From positions 6,132 to 70,131 of the forward strand of contig CAZVNZ010000013.1 of assembly GCA_964628515.1 (NCBI GenBank): DNA of 64,000 nucleotides, read 5' to 3'. The position numbers and the translations under genes are program-made. The notes beneath the pieces are model-generated. The model was given only the letters and a program-made list of their open reading frames with translations. It searched no databases and had not been told where the DNA came from. Shown here one piece after another: positions 1-8,696 of this stretch (within the stretch, counting starts at the first letter, position 1; each line of letters opens with the position of its first letter). This stretch comes from CAZVNZ01 sp964628515. Lineage in GTDB: Bacteria; Bacillota; Clostridia; Christensenellales; Christensenellaceae.

Positions 1-1114
1 CCTTTACATACCAATTAGACAGCCCAATGGAGCGTATTTTGCCCTCGCTAACCGCCTGCTCCATGGCTTTATATGCCAAAACATCGTTAGCACCGGGGTG
101 ATGAAGTAGCATTAAGTCTATATACTCCACATCGAAATTAGTAAGTGCCTCGTCTATGGCTGTCTCTGCATCATCATACTGATCCATATACAGCTTTGTT
201 GTAAGAAAAATCTCTTCTCTTGGCACTCCCGATTGTCTGATGCCCTCCCCCACACTAACTTCGTTGCCGTAAATATGTGCGGTGTCTATAAGCCTTCCCC
301 CTGCTTTTAGGGACTCTAAAACCGAGTTTACGCACACATCATCCTTTAAACTGTACGTGCCTATGCCAACTATTGGCATTTCGTAACCGCTGTTTAGCGT
401 GACTTTTTTCGTGTCTAAATTAAATTCGCTGTTAGTTTGGGGGGTGCTTTCGATTATGCCCAGGCTGTCTATCCATGTTTTTACATTTGGTGATTGTAAC
501 CGCACTCCGTCCAGCCAAATTGTATTTTCCGGTGTGAGTGCGTGCAAATTAGTGTCGCTACTGCCTATACCGCTACTTCCCGAAGTGCAAAATGGTATTA
601 CCGTTTTATCAGCAAAATTATAACTTTCTAAAAAAGTGTTTATAATTCGAGGCGCATCCCCAAACCATATTGGATAGCCTAAAAACACTATGTTGTACCC
701 TTCCATGCCCTCTACTGTATTGGCAATTTGTGGGCGTATAGATGGGTCTGCTTGCTCTGCGGATGCTCTTGAATTACTGTTGCTGTAATTCAAATCCTCT
801 TGAGTATAGGGGACTTGTGGCGTTATTTTAAATAAATCTCCTGCCGTTTCCTCTTCTATTTGCTTTGCTATTTCCTCTGTTGTGCCTGTGTTGGAAAAAT
901 AAGCAATAAGCACATTTGTTTTTAGAACTTCCGGCGCATTAGTGTTTTGCGGTTGGGTTACCTCCGGTTTGTTTTCAGCACTCGGCTTTGTATCCGGATT
1001 TTGAGTGATGGTGGGTGTTTTTGACGTCTGTACCCTCTCGGTTGTTTGTGGGGCGCAGGCAATCATCACTAATAATGGTGATATTGTGAGTAAAGCTACT
1101 AAGATTTTCTTCAT
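1..1114 (-). CDS. Lipoprotein flavodoxin / aldo-keto reductase fusion (partial)
   Basis: The frame is open from an ATG preceded by AAGGAGA and runs off the left edge, so the C-terminus is missing. About 371 codons are visible. Residues 1-20 form a lipoprotein signal ending in VMIAC. A Pro/Thr-rich linker follows to about residue 67. Next comes a flavodoxin-type domain that opens with VLIAYFSNTGTTEEIA, the usual FMN phosphate loop. From about residue 240 there is an aldo-keto reductase domain with the catalytic set visible as DTA (Asp), IYGNE (Tyr), TTKLY (Lys) and LLHHP (His). The single frame was read directly and has no stop between the domains. An NADPH-dependent AKR behind a lipobox is unexpected, because that cofactor is cytoplasmic. 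The gene is divergent from a LysR regulator that probably controls it. Confidence 0.85.
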   Translation of the reverse strand, partial: MKKILVALLTISPLLVMIACAPQTTERVQTSKTPTITQNPDTKPSAENKPEVTQPQNTNAPEVLKTNVLIAYFSNTGTTEEIAKQIEEETAGDLFKITPQVPYTQEDLNYSNSNSRASAEQADPSIRPQIANTVEGMEGYNIVFLGYPIWFGDAPRIINTFLESYNFADKTVIPFCTSGSSGIGSSDTNLHALTPENTIWLDGVRLQSPNVKTWIDSLGIIESTPQTNSEFNLDTKKVTLNSGYEMPIVGIGTYSLKDDVCVNSVLESLKAGGRLIDTAHIYGNEVSVGEGIRQSGVPREEIFLTTKLYMDQYDDAETAIDEALTNFDVEYIDLMLLHHPGANDVLAYKAMEQAVSEGKIRSIGLSNWYVK

Positions 1115-1163
1115 TGTATTTCTCCTTAAAAGTAGTATTCCCACCCCAATTAAATCTAATTTT

Positions 1164-1192
1164 ATTTTACAGCGGTTAATTAGAAATGTAAA
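1164..1192 (-). promoter_or_regulatory. Sigma-A promoter for the flavodoxin/AKR gene
   Basis: On the minus strand TTTACA and TAAAAT are separated by exactly 17 bases. They lie about 50 bases upstream of the start codon in the divergent LysR intergenic region. Confidence 0.6.
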
Positions 1193-1219
1193 ATACTTAT
1201 AATTAATATTTAGTTATTC

Positions 1220-1248
1220 TTGTAATGAATTTCTCCTTGTGATATGCT
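1220..1248 (+). promoter_or_regulatory. Probable promoter for the LysR gene
   Basis: TTGTAA and TATGCT are 17 bases apart. The implied transcription start would fall very close to the CGGAGG ribosome site, giving an unusually short leader, so this is tentative. Confidence 0.4.
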
Positions 1249-1268
1249 TATTAAACGGAGGTTTGGTT

Positions 1269-2147
1269 ATGGAAATCAGAGTTTTAAGGTATTTTTTAAA
1301 GATAGCCCAGGAGGAAAACATTACAAAAGCGGCAGGGTTGCTCCACATATCTCAACCCACATTATCCCGTCAAATAAAGGAATTAGAGGACGAGCTTGGT
1401 AAAAAGCTGTTTATAAGAAGTAATTACAGCATAAAGCTTACGGAAGAAGGGGTACTTTTACGCAAAAGAGCGGAAGATATTTTGGAAATGGTGGATAAAA
1501 CCACAGCAGAGTTTAAATGTTTGGACGAAATCAGCGGTGGAGATATTCACATTGGTTGTGCGGAATCTCAAGGAATACATCACTTTGTGCATTGCGCATT
1601 TAAACTTAGAAAAAAATATCCTAACATCCGCTTTCATTTTTACAGTAGCGGTACAGATGGGGTAAGCGAGCGTTTAAGCAAAGGGCTTATAGACTTTGCA
1701 ATTATTGTACAAGAGGTGGATTTAGCTAAGTACAACTATCTCAAAATACCCTTTAAAGACTCTTGGGGATTAATTATGAGAAAGGACAGTCCCCTATCTA
1801 AAAAAACCGTTATACAGTTAGAGGATTTGCTAAATATTCCACTAATTACTTCAAGACAAAGCCTAACGGAGGATTTACCCAAATGGTTTGGGGATGCTCA
1901 AGCCAAACTAAATATTATTGCCACCTACGATTTAATTTTTAATGCAACCATACTAACCAAAGAGGGTTTGGGCTACACTTTGGGGTTTGATAAACTAATA
2001 AGCACAGGAGAAAACAGCGAGCTTTGTTTTAGACCTCTAAAACCCGTTTTGGAAACACCTATGTATATAATTTGGAAGAAATATCAGGTGTTTACTCCTG
2101 TTGCAGATTTGTTGCTTGGGGAGTTACAACGGGAGTTTTTAGAGTAA
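1269..2147 (+). CDS. LysR-family transcriptional regulator
   Basis: A 292-residue protein of normal LysR length. The N-terminal winged helix-turn-helix (about residues 1-60) carries the characteristic run ITKAAGLLHISQPTLSRQIK. The rest is an effector-binding domain of the periplasmic-binding-protein fold. I chose the ATG that gives MEIRVLRYF because CGGAGG lies eight bases before it; a frame-compatible ATG ten codons earlier has no ribosome site. It is transcribed away from the flavodoxin/AKR gene, the classic arrangement for a LysR activator and its target. The effector cannot be read from the sequence. Confidence 0.9.
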   Translation: MEIRVLRYFLKIAQEENITKAAGLLHISQPTLSRQIKELEDELGKKLFIRSNYSIKLTEEGVLLRKRAEDILEMVDKTTAEFKCLDEISGGDIHIGCAESQGIHHFVHCAFKLRKKYPNIRFHFYSSGTDGVSERLSKGLIDFAIIVQEVDLAKYNYLKIPFKDSWGLIMRKDSPLSKKTVIQLEDLLNIPLITSRQSLTEDLPKWFGDAQAKLNIIATYDLIFNATILTKEGLGYTLGFDKLISTGENSELCFRPLKPVLETPMYIIWKKYQVFTPVADLLLGELQREFLE

Positions 2148-2171
2148 AACATTGTTTTTAAACATACAAAA

Positions 2172-2196
2172 ACGGAAAAGGCAAAGCCTTTTCCGT
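2172..2196. terminator. Intrinsic terminator between convergent transcripts
   Basis: A perfect 11-bp stem (ACGGAAAAGGC and its complement) with a 3-base loop. On the minus strand it is followed by TTTTTG, which suits termination of the ABC-transporter operon. On the plus strand the stem could also stop the LysR transcript, but the T-run there is poor. Confidence 0.75.
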
Positions 2197-2217
2197 CCTA
2201 TCTTAGTCCATAAAGGA

Positions 2218-3396
2218 TTAATAATTAAATTGCTCTACATTAGCTGCATCAAAGATTAATGCGTCGCCCAGTAAAATAACTTTGTTATCAATAGCTCTTT
2301 CGCCAAGTCTTTCTGTTGTCATGGTTGTAGCATCTGCTGCAAGCTCGCCTGTTGCCATTTGGTAACCGGACATTACTGCTAAGTAGCCTAAATCCATACA
2401 ATTCCACAATACACCTGTTTCTAAAGGATTTTTCTCGTCTAAGATGTATGTTTTAAGAGCATTAGGTGTAGCCAAACCTGTCATTGTAACGTTTGCTACA
2501 TCCGGTTTTGCTGCCGCGGAAGCGTATTGTGCGCCAAGAGCAGGTGTAGCCATAGAAGTTAAGCCTATTGCAACTTGAATTTTATCTGCGCCTTCGCCCA
2601 TTCTGGAAATAAGTGTTCCTGCTTGCTTTTGAGTTTCTGTTTCGTCAGGACCCGGATAGTAAATATCTGTCTCTGCGTTGTTTATTTTTAACCAGCTATA
2701 CTCATCGGTAGCAAGAAGTTTGTTAATAGCTTCTATCCAGCTGTTTTGGTTAGCATCTGTTTTAGCGGAAGAAATCATAGCCACGTTAGCAGGCTTATCT
2801 TTTCCGTAACCTTTTGCTGTCATTTTTTGTGCAACTGCATCTACCATACCTTTTGCGATACCGTCAGCAGAAGATTGATTAATAAATAAATCTCTGGAAT
2901 CCTCTTGTGCATCTGCGTCAAAAGTTAGCACTTTAATGCCTGCTTTTTGAGCTTTTTGCAATGTAGGAGCGATTGCTGTCGGGTCGTTAGGGGATACGAT
3001 AATTACATTAACGTTTTGAGCTATCCAGCCTTCGAGAATGTCTACTTGCTTTTGGTTTGTAGCATTGTCTTGTGGAGGTCCGTCGTACAGTAATGTAACG
3101 TCTTTTCCGCCTGCTACTAACTCTGCAATGGCTTCTTCTGCGCCAACTTTACAAGCGTCGAAGTAGTTTTCACCTTTAAATTTAGGTAGCATTGCAATAG
3201 TTACCGCACCACCTGCCGGAGCTTCGGAAGCAGGAGCTTCGCTAACTTCTGCGGGAGCCTCGGAAGCAGGTGCTTCGGAAGCAGGAGCTTCAGATGCCGG
3301 AGCATCGCTTGCCACGGGAGCGGCAGGAGCTGTGCATGCTGCAAACAGCATTGTTGCAATTAAAACAACCACAACCAATAGAGATAATTTTTTCAT
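2218..3396 (-). CDS. Sugar-type ABC transporter substrate-binding lipoprotein
   Basis: A 392-residue extracellular binding protein of the periplasmic-binding-protein family that includes RbsB, RhaS and LsrB. The signal peptide ends at MLFAAC, so Cys21 should be lipidated. Residues about 22-64 form a low-complexity linker built from repeated SEAPA units. The remainder is a two-lobed binding domain; the YYPGPDETETQKQAG stretch and the overall pattern are closest in my judgement to rhamnose/autoinducer-2 binding proteins, but the ligand is not certain. AGGAGG precedes the ATG. It is the last gene of the importer operon, directly before the terminator, a position that often accompanies high expression of the binding protein. 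Confidence 0.88.
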   Translation of the reverse strand: MKKLSLLVVVVLIATMLFAACTAPAAPVASDAPASEAPASEAPASEAPAEVSEAPASEAPAGGAVTIAMLPKFKGENYFDACKVGAEEAIAELVAGGKDVTLLYDGPPQDNATNQKQVDILEGWIAQNVNVIIVSPNDPTAIAPTLQKAQKAGIKVLTFDADAQEDSRDLFINQSSADGIAKGMVDAVAQKMTAKGYGKDKPANVAMISSAKTDANQNSWIEAINKLLATDEYSWLKINNAETDIYYPGPDETETQKQAGTLISRMGEGADKIQVAIGLTSMATPALGAQYASAAAKPDVANVTMTGLATPNALKTYILDEKNPLETGVLWNCMDLGYLAVMSGYQMATGELAADATTMTTERLGERAIDNKVILLGDALIFDAANVEQFNY

Positions 3397-3452
3397 AGTT
3401 TTTCCTCCTATAATAATTGTTTATTTTATTTTTTGGCATTATTGCCAAAAAT

Positions 3453-4463
3453 TTAACTTTCCTTAGCTAACTTTGCCTCGTTATCATTAAGTATGTTGAT
3501 AATTTTGTTCTTTTTAGCACGCTCGTTTAGTATGGAGTATGTAATCAGAGAAATAACGAGTACAGAGCCGTGTATAATTGTTTGTACGTCTATGGGTATA
3601 TTTAGTACGGTAAGTCCGCTGTTTAGCACGGCTATAATAAAGGTTGCAATTATCGTGCCCCTCATATCTCCTATACCGCCGTTTATACTTGTACCGCCAA
3701 GCACTATAACCGTTACTACCTTTAAATTAAGGGAGTTTGCAACGTCAAACTTAACGCTTGTAAATCTGCCTAAGTAGATGTATGCGGCAAGTACGCACAT
3801 TAGCCCCGAAATTACATAGATAGCCATAATCAGTTTGTCTACTTTAATACCCGAGTATCTTGTTGCATTGCTGTTTAAGCCTATTGCAAACAAACTTCTG
3901 CCTGCCATTGTTTTTGAGAGTAGCAAGGTAAAAATTACTGCCGCTCCAATGTATATAAATAGAGATAGGGGTATGCCCATAAGCTCGGTATTGCCCATAA
4001 AGCTTGTAAAGTCGTAGGAATATACGCTGTCTCCGGCGGTTATGCCCTTTGCTATTCCTCTAAAGAGAAACATTGTGGCAAGTGTTGTTACAAGTGCGGA
4101 AATCTTTAGTTTTGCAATTAGAAATCCGTTTAACAGTCCACAGAGCAAGCCTACAACCAGCCCCACAACAATACCTACGCCGTTTCCGAAGGTAGCGGCT
4201 GCAATACCACCCGATATTGCGGATACTATCATAATGGAGCCAACGGATAAATCTATACCCCCTGTGATTATAATTAAGGTTACGGGAAGTGCCATAAGAC
4301 CTATTTCCACTATATTTTTAATTACAACACTCATTATGTAATTGTATTTAATAAAGTTTGGGTTAATTATGGATATAACCGCCGTTAATGCAATCAATAT
4401 TACAAATAACGCTACGTTAAAACTTATATTAATCTTTTTCTTTTGCTTTACAGTTGTATTCAT
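3453..4463 (-). CDS. ABC transporter permease (RbsC/LsrD type)
   Basis: A 336-residue multi-spanning membrane protein of the BPD_transp_2 family. It has the family signature GGIDLSVGSIM near residue 66 and the cytoplasmic EAA-like segment VIVLGGTSINGGIGDMRGT near residue 255. It should form the membrane channel with the adjacent permease. Its ATG lies one base beyond the stop of that gene and its ribosome site sits inside the end of it, so translation is probably coupled. Confidence 0.92.
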   Translation of the reverse strand: MNTTVKQKKKINISFNVALFVILIALTAVISIINPNFIKYNYIMSVVIKNIVEIGLMALPVTLIIITGGIDLSVGSIMIVSAISGGIAAATFGNGVGIVVGLVVGLLCGLLNGFLIAKLKISALVTTLATMFLFRGIAKGITAGDSVYSYDFTSFMGNTELMGIPLSLFIYIGAAVIFTLLLSKTMAGRSLFAIGLNSNATRYSGIKVDKLIMAIYVISGLMCVLAAYIYLGRFTSVKFDVANSLNLKVVTVIVLGGTSINGGIGDMRGTIIATFIIAVLNSGLTVLNIPIDVQTIIHGSVLVISLITYSILNERAKKNKIINILNDNEAKLAKES

Positions 4464-4464
4464 A

Positions 4465-5487
4465 TTACTTCACCTCCGCTTTATTTTCCAAAACAAGCTT
4501 GGCTTTTTTATGTTTGCCTAAGGTAGATGCTACACCTACAATAACCGCAAGGAGTATAATACCGCCCATTACAGCGTCCGACCAGTCAGAGGACAGCCCC
4601 ATGTAGTTCATAGCCGGAGATATTACGGAGAGTATAAACGCACCTAAAATCGTGCCTATAATTTTTCCGCTTCCCCCTGCAATACTCGTGCCTCCAAGCA
4701 CTACCGCCGCTATAAGTGTCATCTCAAATCCGTTTGCCATTGTGGTTGTAACACGTTGCCCTGCCGTTGCAATTAAGGTAGCCGTTACGCCGTAAAGCGC
4801 ACCTGCAATAACGTAAGACATTACAACAACTTTGTTTACCTTAATGCCCGAAAGTTTTGCAGCATTTTGGTTGTTACCTATAGCATAAAGCTTTTTTGAA
4901 AAACGAGAGTATTTCATAAAAATTAATGCAATTACCGCAATTACTACCGCAAACAGTAGACTTGCCGGTATTATGCCAAACAACTTAGCCTCAAAAGCGA
5001 GCCATGTAAAACTTGCCGGAAGGTCGTATATAGAGCCTTCCACCATTAATGGCAGGATGCCTGCAAATAGCTGTGTGGTTGCAAGGGTGGCTACTATTGC
5101 AGGTATTCTTAATTTTGTAATAAAAATGCCATTTAAAAAGCTAAGCCCTGCGCCTGCCGCCATGCCTGCCACAAGGAAAACCCAAATGGGCGCCCCCGTT
5201 TTGCCTATAAAGGCAATTACTATTGCCACCACAGATATAATTGCACCTGCGGAAACGTCTATATTTGATGTTATAATGATGATATTCATACCTATTGCGC
5301 CTATTAGCAAATAGCTGAAGTAGTTAAGCACGCTCATCATATTATTTAGGGAATAAAAATCCCCTGCGGTAAATTTAAGCACAATCAATATAGCAATAAC
5401 AAATAAGAACAAATAAAATTCTGTGGTTAAAAATTTCTTTATATTGCTTTTGTGTAAACCGGTTTGTGCCGTCAAATCCTGTTTCAT
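4465..5487 (-). CDS. ABC transporter permease (RbsC/LsrC type)
   Basis: A 340-residue permease of the same family as its neighbour but clearly diverged from it. SNIDVSAGAIIS stands where the paralogue has GGIDLSVGS, and VVLGGTSIAGGSGKI is the cytoplasmic loop. Two different permeases plus a double ATPase match the four-gene rhamnose or autoinducer-2 importer layout; a ribose-type system would normally have one. The ribosome site is GAGG, followed by the ATG of MKQDLTAQTG. Confidence 0.92.
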   Translation of the reverse strand: MKQDLTAQTGLHKSNIKKFLTTEFYLFLFVIAILIVLKFTAGDFYSLNNMMSVLNYFSYLLIGAIGMNIIIITSNIDVSAGAIISVVAIVIAFIGKTGAPIWVFLVAGMAAGAGLSFLNGIFITKLRIPAIVATLATTQLFAGILPLMVEGSIYDLPASFTWLAFEAKLFGIIPASLLFAVVIAVIALIFMKYSRFSKKLYAIGNNQNAAKLSGIKVNKVVVMSYVIAGALYGVTATLIATAGQRVTTTMANGFEMTLIAAVVLGGTSIAGGSGKIIGTILGAFILSVISPAMNYMGLSSDWSDAVMGGIILLAVIVGVASTLGKHKKAKLVLENKAEVK

Positions 5488-5507
5488 ACCATATACCTCT
5501 TTATTTA

Positions 5508-7004
5508 TTAGTCTACTTGAAGGGCAACCTTAAGTATTTTTTCTTGCGTTACATCCTGCCTATCCATTACCCCTGCGATTTCTCCGTTTTTCATAACGTA
5601 AATTCTATCGCACATACCTATTAACTCGGGCATTTCCGAAGAAATCATAAAGATTGTGGTGCCTGCCGCAACAAGCTCGCTTACTATATTATGAATTTCC
5701 GCCTTTGCATTTACGTCCACTCCACGAGTGGGCTCGTCTAAAATTAATAGCTTTGGGTTTAGTGCAATGGCTTTGGATACGGATACCTTTTGCTGATTGC
5801 CACCCGATAAATTTTCTACCAAAAAGTTGGAGTCCGTGCATTTTATATCAAATTCTTTAATAAATCTGTCTGCTACCTTCTCTTCCGCTTTGTTATCCAA
5901 AAACATACCCTTTTTCATGGCTTTAAGTTGTGGCATTGTTATGTTGTGCTTTATGCTCATTTCCAAAACAAGCCCAAATTTCCCTCTGTCTTCGGAGACA
6001 TACACTATGCCCTCTTTCATTGCCTGCTCGTAATTATCTATTTTTACCTTTTTGTTTTCTACAAAAACTGTACCGCTGTCCAATTTTGCAAATCCGCATA
6101 AGGCAAGGGCAAGCTCGGTACGTCCTGCACCCGCAAGACCGGAAAATCCTACTATTTCCCCTTTATTTATGGAAAAGTTAATGTTTTTAAGTACGCCTTC
6201 CTGATTTAGGTTTTCCACACGAATAAGCTCTCCGCCAATTTCTACCTCTCGTTTTGGGTAGTAGTTGTCCATGCTTCGCCCTACCATATCCGTTACAAGC
6301 TCGTCTTTATTTGTGCTTGCAACCTCTTTGCAGGAAATATATTTGCCGTCTCTTATTACCGTAACTCTGTCGCAAATTTCAAATATTTCTTCTAATCTGT
6401 GGCTTATATATACGATTGCCACACCCTCGCTTCTCAGCTTACGCACGATATCAAAAAGTGCGTCCACTTCTCTTTGAGTAAGAGATGCCGTAGGCTCGTC
6501 TAAAATCAGTATTTTAGAATTAAAAGTTAGGGCTTTTGCAATTTCTATCATTTGTTTTTGTGCCATGCCCATATTTTTGGTTTTTTCGTCCAAATCTATG
6601 CTTACGTTCATACTGCCAAAAATACGCTTTGCTTCCTTACGCATTTTACCGTAATCTAAAATTGTTATGCCGGCTTTTTTTGTTGTAAGCTCGTGTCCTA
6701 AAAAAATATTTTCAAGAATTGTCATTTCCTCAAACAAGCTGGTTTCCTGATAAATTATTGCTATTCCTTTATCGAAAGCATCGTTTGGGTTGTTAAATAC
6801 TACCTTTTGCCCGTCTACTAAGATATCCCCCTTATCGGGCGTGTACACACCTGTTACAATCTTCATCATAGTAGATTTTCCTGCGCCGTTTTCTCCGCAT
6901 ATTGCGTGTACTTCTCCGCTTCGCAGGTCAAAGTTCATATCGTCCAAAACGAGCACGCCCGGAAAGGTTTTTACAATGCTTTTTAGATTTAAAACTTCAT
7001 TCAT
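5508..7004 (-). CDS. Sugar-type ABC transporter ATP-binding protein, two ABC domains
   Basis: A 498-residue RbsA-like subunit made of two fused nucleotide-binding domains. The first has Walker A GENGAGKST (about residues 37-45) and Walker B ILILDEPTA, but a degenerate signature (GMAQKQM). The second has a degenerate Walker A (LAGAGRTE), an intact signature LSGGNQQK and LLILDEPTRGVD. This complementary degeneration is normal for carbohydrate importers of this class. It powers uptake through the two permeases encoded just downstream. Confidence 0.95.
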   Translation of the reverse strand: MNEVLNLKSIVKTFPGVLVLDDMNFDLRSGEVHAICGENGAGKSTMMKIVTGVYTPDKGDILVDGQKVVFNNPNDAFDKGIAIIYQETSLFEEMTILENIFLGHELTTKKAGITILDYGKMRKEAKRIFGSMNVSIDLDEKTKNMGMAQKQMIEIAKALTFNSKILILDEPTASLTQREVDALFDIVRKLRSEGVAIVYISHRLEEIFEICDRVTVIRDGKYISCKEVASTNKDELVTDMVGRSMDNYYPKREVEIGGELIRVENLNQEGVLKNINFSINKGEIVGFSGLAGAGRTELALALCGFAKLDSGTVFVENKKVKIDNYEQAMKEGIVYVSEDRGKFGLVLEMSIKHNITMPQLKAMKKGMFLDNKAEEKVADRFIKEFDIKCTDSNFLVENLSGGNQQKVSVSKAIALNPKLLILDEPTRGVDVNAKAEIHNIVSELVAAGTTIFMISSEMPELIGMCDRIYVMKNGEIAGVMDRQDVTQEKILKVALQVD

Positions 7005-7030
7005 ACCTCTGTATCCTTTCGTTTTTTGGG

Positions 7031-8113
7031 TTACATTTGTCCGTATTTATTAACTGCATCATAAAATGCAAAAACGTTTTCTATTGGTGTATCCGGCTGA
7101 ATGTTGTGTGCCGGCGCAATTATGTATCTGCTTCCAAAAGAGGCATCTATACACCTTTTAACCTCTGCCTTAACATCCTTTACGCTACCGTTTGGCAGTA
7201 CCTCTTGTACATCCACTCCGCCAAAAAATCCAAGCCTGTCCCCGTATTCTTTTACAAGCACATCTAACTTCATACCTTGTGCTTTTGGTTGTATGGGGTT
7301 TAGGAAATCCAGCCCAATTTCTGCTAAATCGGGTATAATGGGTATTATAGAGCCACAGGAATGGTAGGCAATTTTTATATTGGGGTTTGCCTGTTTAAAG
7401 GCTGCAAACATTTTTGCCATACGTGGTTTAAAATACTCCCTCCAAATTTGGGGAGAAACCATCATATTTTCCTGAGTGCCAAAATCGTCCCCCGTCCAAA
7501 GCATATCCGCTCCGAGCTCTATCATTTTAAGACCGCATTTTGTGCTGAAATCTATTATTTTATTAAGTAAAACTTCTACGTATTCCTCACCGCTGTATAA
7601 ATCCATTAAGAATTTTTCCATGCCTACTAAATTCCACGCAAGCTCAAACAAGCAAGCTTCCATGTCTCCTATAATGGCATAGTCTTTTTTATATTTTTGT
7701 GATGTTTGGGTAGCGAAGTCCCACCTGCCTTCTGCAAGCGCATCGGGGAAGTCGTAGCTTTCTATATCCTTAATTGTTTGGGCGTTACATAGTGGCCTTA
7801 CCACCGTTTCGTCGTACAGCCCCACATGCTGATATTCCATCTGCCATTCGTCTTTTTGTCTGCCGTTTTCTAAGGTTATGGTGGGAGCGCTTTTAGCACG
7901 GGTTGCGGCTATCTCCACTCCGTCGTTTCCAAGGGCAAGCAAAATATCTAAGTGAGAAATCCTCGTACTTAAAAAGGAATCTACCAAGCCTAAGGGCTTA
8001 TTTAAAACTTCTGTAAGTTTTTGTGCAATTTGTGGTGTTAGGTTTGCAAGAATGGGTACTCTATCCGGTCTTTTGCCTTCAAGTACGCTCATAAAACGAG
8101 TTCTGTGGTCCAT
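7031..8113 (-). CDS. Uroporphyrinogen decarboxylase-like (MtaA/URO-D superfamily) protein
   Basis: A 360-residue protein. The start is the ATG giving MDHRTRFMSVLEG, because a full AGGAGG lies four bases before it; an in-frame upstream ATG lacks one. The protein shows URO-D superfamily features, including YHSCGSI (a His-X-Cys pair used for zinc in the MtaA-type methyltransferases) and the C-terminal APAHNIQPDTP run. True HemE proteins make coproporphyrinogen, but no heme genes are nearby and the zinc-type motif favours a methyl-group or other small-molecule enzyme. As first gene of the importer operon it probably acts on the imported compound. That role is inference. Confidence 0.8.
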   Translation of the reverse strand: MDHRTRFMSVLEGKRPDRVPILANLTPQIAQKLTEVLNKPLGLVDSFLSTRISHLDILLALGNDGVEIAATRAKSAPTITLENGRQKDEWQMEYQHVGLYDETVVRPLCNAQTIKDIESYDFPDALAEGRWDFATQTSQKYKKDYAIIGDMEACLFELAWNLVGMEKFLMDLYSGEEYVEVLLNKIIDFSTKCGLKMIELGADMLWTGDDFGTQENMMVSPQIWREYFKPRMAKMFAAFKQANPNIKIAYHSCGSIIPIIPDLAEIGLDFLNPIQPKAQGMKLDVLVKEYGDRLGFFGGVDVQEVLPNGSVKDVKAEVKRCIDASFGSRYIIAPAHNIQPDTPIENVFAFYDAVNKYGQM

Positions 8114-8279
8114 ATTACCTCCTAAAAAATTACTTAATGCCAAATGATTGTAATTTTTACTTCCTGTATGTTTGTGCTTATTTGCCACTACCTATATACC
8201 AATACTTGTTAAAGTATTTTTTTACTACTGATACACCCGTAAAATTTTTAACAGAGTTTGCCATAATTACCTATGAGGG

Positions 8280-8431
8280 TTACGACACCTAATTTCTTCA
8301 ATTTGATTTTTTAAATACTGTGGCTTTATTATACACTCACATTTTAAAAAATTGTTGGCTTTTATTGAGAATAAATTGGTATATATTGCTATATTTACAT
8401 AAGTAAAAAAAGTGAAATACAGGTGTCATAA
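8280..8431. repeat. Inverted 11-mer pair flanking the operon promoter
   Basis: TTACGACACCT at 8280-8290 and AGGTGTCATAA at 8421-8431 are reverse complements with one mismatch and bracket the candidate TATAAT. The spacing of about 140 bases would suit two operator half-sites for the AraC protein, or looping between them. Function is inferred. Confidence 0.4.
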
Positions 8432-8621
8432 ATCTGTAATAATTGAAATATCTCTTATTTTTTTATGTTTTATTAAAACAATATCTAAAATTAGTATCGT
8501 ATTACAACAATAATTAGGCAATGTTTATTTATCACAAAAATTTAATTGTGTTTTGTTGTTAAATAATTGAAACGTTTTTAACCTAAATATATGTATATAA
8601 TTTGAATATACTCTAAAAACA

Positions 8622-8658
8622 AAAAAACGCTCAAATACCCAGTATTACAGCGTTTTTT
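8622..8658 (-). terminator. Terminator downstream of the AraC gene
   Basis: A 10-bp outer stem (AAAAAACGCT with its complement) and an inner AATAC/GTATT stem around a TGG loop. On the minus strand it continues into a T-rich tract. It isolates the regulator from the importer operon. Confidence 0.75.
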
Positions 8659-8696
8659 GCAACTATATATATTTTTGGCTCTATATTGTGCTAAGA

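Larger units (their letters stand above)
8114..8696. other. Non-coding control region of the ABC/URO-D operon (583 bp)
   Basis: Very AT-rich, with no convincing gene on either strand. On the minus strand TATAAT occurs at 8328-8333 but nothing like TTGACA lies 16-18 bases upstream, as expected for an activator-dependent promoter under the neighbouring AraC regulator. It also holds an 11-base inverted repeat (listed separately), a small AATACTT/AAGTATT hairpin at 8201-8218 that would lie in the leader RNA, a CcpA-like TTGAAACGTTTTTAA at 8567-8581 that fits the consensus poorly, and the araC terminator. Confidence 0.6.

Noticed and set aside
8567..8581. CcpA catabolite-response-like sequence TTGAAACGTTTTTAA
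   Set aside because: It lacks one base of the usual spacing around the central CG and fits the consensus poorly; it lies far from the candidate promoter.
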